Positions 61,898 through 62,844 of a stretch of 62,844 nt of DNA are shown here, piece after piece (within the stretch, counting starts at the first letter, position 1; every line of letters starts with the position of its first letter). The translations under genes were made by a program, and so were the position numbers. This DNA is from Bacteroidaceae bacterium (lineage in GTDB: Bacteria; Bacteroidota; Bacteroidia; Bacteroidales; Bacteroidaceae): assembly GCA_017541265.1 (NCBI GenBank), contig JAFXZK010000091.1, positions 1-62,844 of the forward strand, written 5' to 3'. The notes under the pieces are model-generated. The model was not told the DNA's origin. It made no database searches and worked only from the letters and a program-made list of their open reading frames with translations.

Positions 61898-62844
61898 ATA
61901 GAGAAAACATCTGCTGCATCGACGCAGACATTGATAAAGGATTTGCGTCAGATAATCAATCAGGCACGTTGTCGCGTCGCCTCAACAGCCAATGCAGAAC
62001 TCACCATGATGTATTGGCATATAGGCGAACGCATCAACCGTGAAGTTCTTGGCAATCAACGCGCCGAATACGGCAAGCAAATTGTCGCATCAGTGGCGCG
62101 ACAATTGCAAGAAGACTTTGGAACGAAGGGATTTGAAAAGAGTTCCATCACAAGAATGATGAAATTCGCAATGCTTTTTCCAGATGAACAAATTGTTGCG
62201 CGGGCGGCGCAACAATTATCTTGGTCGCATTTTGTAGAGGTTCTACCCCTTAAAGATGACCTTCAACGAGTGTTTTATATCACTATGGCTGCATCCGAAA
62301 GATGGAGCCGCGACCATCTTCGCAAGGAGATTGACGGGATGCTTTTTGAGCGGACTGCAATTGCCAACAAGCCCGACGAACTCATCAAGAAAGAGCTTTC
62401 AACCCTGCGGGACGACAATGTGCTCTCGCCCGACTTGGTTTTCAAAAGTCCCTACTTCTTGGAGTTCACAGGTCTTAAAGGGATGTATAGCGAGAGGACA
62501 TTGGAGGATAGTCTTGTGGCGCATTTAGAACAGTTCATCGTCGAGTTGGGCAATGGCTTCACATTTGTTGCACGACAGAAGCGGATGATTATCGATGGCG
62601 AAGACTTCTATCTTGATTTGCTTTTCTATCATCGCCGGCTGCATCGTCTGATTGCCATTGACCTCAAGCTTGGTCGCTTCAAAGCACAGTACAAAGGTCA
62701 GATGGAACTTTATCTTCGCTGGTTAGAGCAAAACGAGATGGAGCCTGGCGAAGAGTCGCCCTTGGGCTTGTTGCTTTGCACAGAGGGAGGAGAAGAACAG
62801 ATAGAATTGCTGCAACTCGACAAGGCTGGCATCAAAGTCGCCCA
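61886..62844 (+). CDS. DUF1016 (YhcG-like) PDDEXK nuclease family protein, 3' end outside window
   Basis: From ATG 61886 about 319 residues are visible and the frame is open to the end: MANEIEKTSAASTQTLIKDL, an N-terminal helical domain (AELTMMYWHIGERINREVLG), SSITRMMKFAMLFPDEQIVA, SWSHFVEVLPLKDDLQRVFY, then the nuclease core FYLDLLFYHRRLHRLIAIDL-K with LGRFKAQYKGQMELYLRWLE (D...D-x-K). Full family length is about 340-360, so only the last few dozen residues are missing. The two repeated CGCGACAATT/GCGGCGCAACAATT words in its 5' half make two near-identical VARQLQ/ARAAQQL stretches. It forms a small operon-like set with rhuM. Confidence 0.9.
   Translation, partial: MANEIEKTSAASTQTLIKDLRQIINQARCRVASTANAELTMMYWHIGERINREVLGNQRAEYGKQIVASVARQLQEDFGTKGFEKSSITRMMKFAMLFPDEQIVARAAQQLSWSHFVEVLPLKDDLQRVFYITMAASERWSRDHLRKEIDGMLFERTAIANKPDELIKKELSTLRDDNVLSPDLVFKSPYFLEFTGLKGMYSERTLEDSLVAHLEQFIVELGNGFTFVARQKRMIIDGEDFYLDLLFYHRRLHRLIAIDLKLGRFKAQYKGQMELYLRWLEQNEMEPGEESPLGLLLCTEGGEEQIELLQLDKAGIKVA

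Overview
The window looks like a member of the Bacteroidales, most likely the Prevotella group. Three things support this. Nearly every gene start is preceded by the Bacteroidota promoter (TTTG or TTG, about 20 bases, then TAnnTTTG). There are T9SS-style C-terminal tails and a BspA-type leucine-rich-repeat surface protein. The rpmB-rpmG-DUF4295 ribosomal cluster is typical of the phylum. No tRNA or rRNA gene was recognised.

Layout. 0-11 kb: truncated M16 peptidase, a membrane-anchored regulator next to an outer-membrane barrel protein, the ribosomal cluster, the BspA protein, an acid phosphatase and a helix-hairpin-helix protein. 11-17 kb: a complete-looking replication and partition locus, with a small ParA partner, ParA, about 1.5 kb of non-coding repeats including an AT-rich stretch and about 18-19 tandem 24-base iterons, and a Rep initiator with a DnaA domain I-like C-terminus. 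Because the same molecule carries ribosomal proteins, ung and rmuC, a chromid or second chromosome (known in several Prevotella) is more likely than a plasmid. 17-19.8 kb: a type II cytosine-5 methyltransferase and a PD-(D/E)XK endonuclease abutting a free-Met-sulfoxide reductase.

19.9-44.8 kb: a glycan-degradation and secreted-hydrolase block: GH43, an MFS carrier, secreted alpha/beta hydrolase, a large calcineurin-like phosphoesterase, GH30, a C69 peptidase broken by one TAG codon, a GH123-like protein, a 1,827-residue BNR_4/DUF4861/GH105/F5-8C fusion, and a GH2 beta-galactosidase. The GH30, GH105 and GH2 content suggests branched beta-galactan (arabinogalactan-type) glycans; no SusC/SusD pair is present. 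DUF3109 and ung sit in the middle.

45-62.8 kb: a defence and accessory region, partly AT-rich: two toxin-antitoxin pairs, an ATPase/DUF4435 pair resembling PARIS, an unrecognised membrane protein next to a long RES-domain protein, a frameshifted AraC-like regulator, alanine symporter, RmuC, a DUF4143 ATPase, then a three-gene operon (unknown protein, PD-(D/E)XK-like protein, beta-CASP RNase-J-like protein) sitting behind the promoter and first 35 codons of a destroyed type IIG restriction gene, followed by rhuM (with a decayed copy) and a DUF1016 nuclease that runs off the end. The three-gene operon is the best candidate for an undescribed system.

Two repeat phenomena cross the window: arrays with an almost invariant 22-base period but different sequences at seven loci, and CCCTCCC-type palindromic elements, at least one a 122-base hairpin inserted in frame in an enzyme gene.
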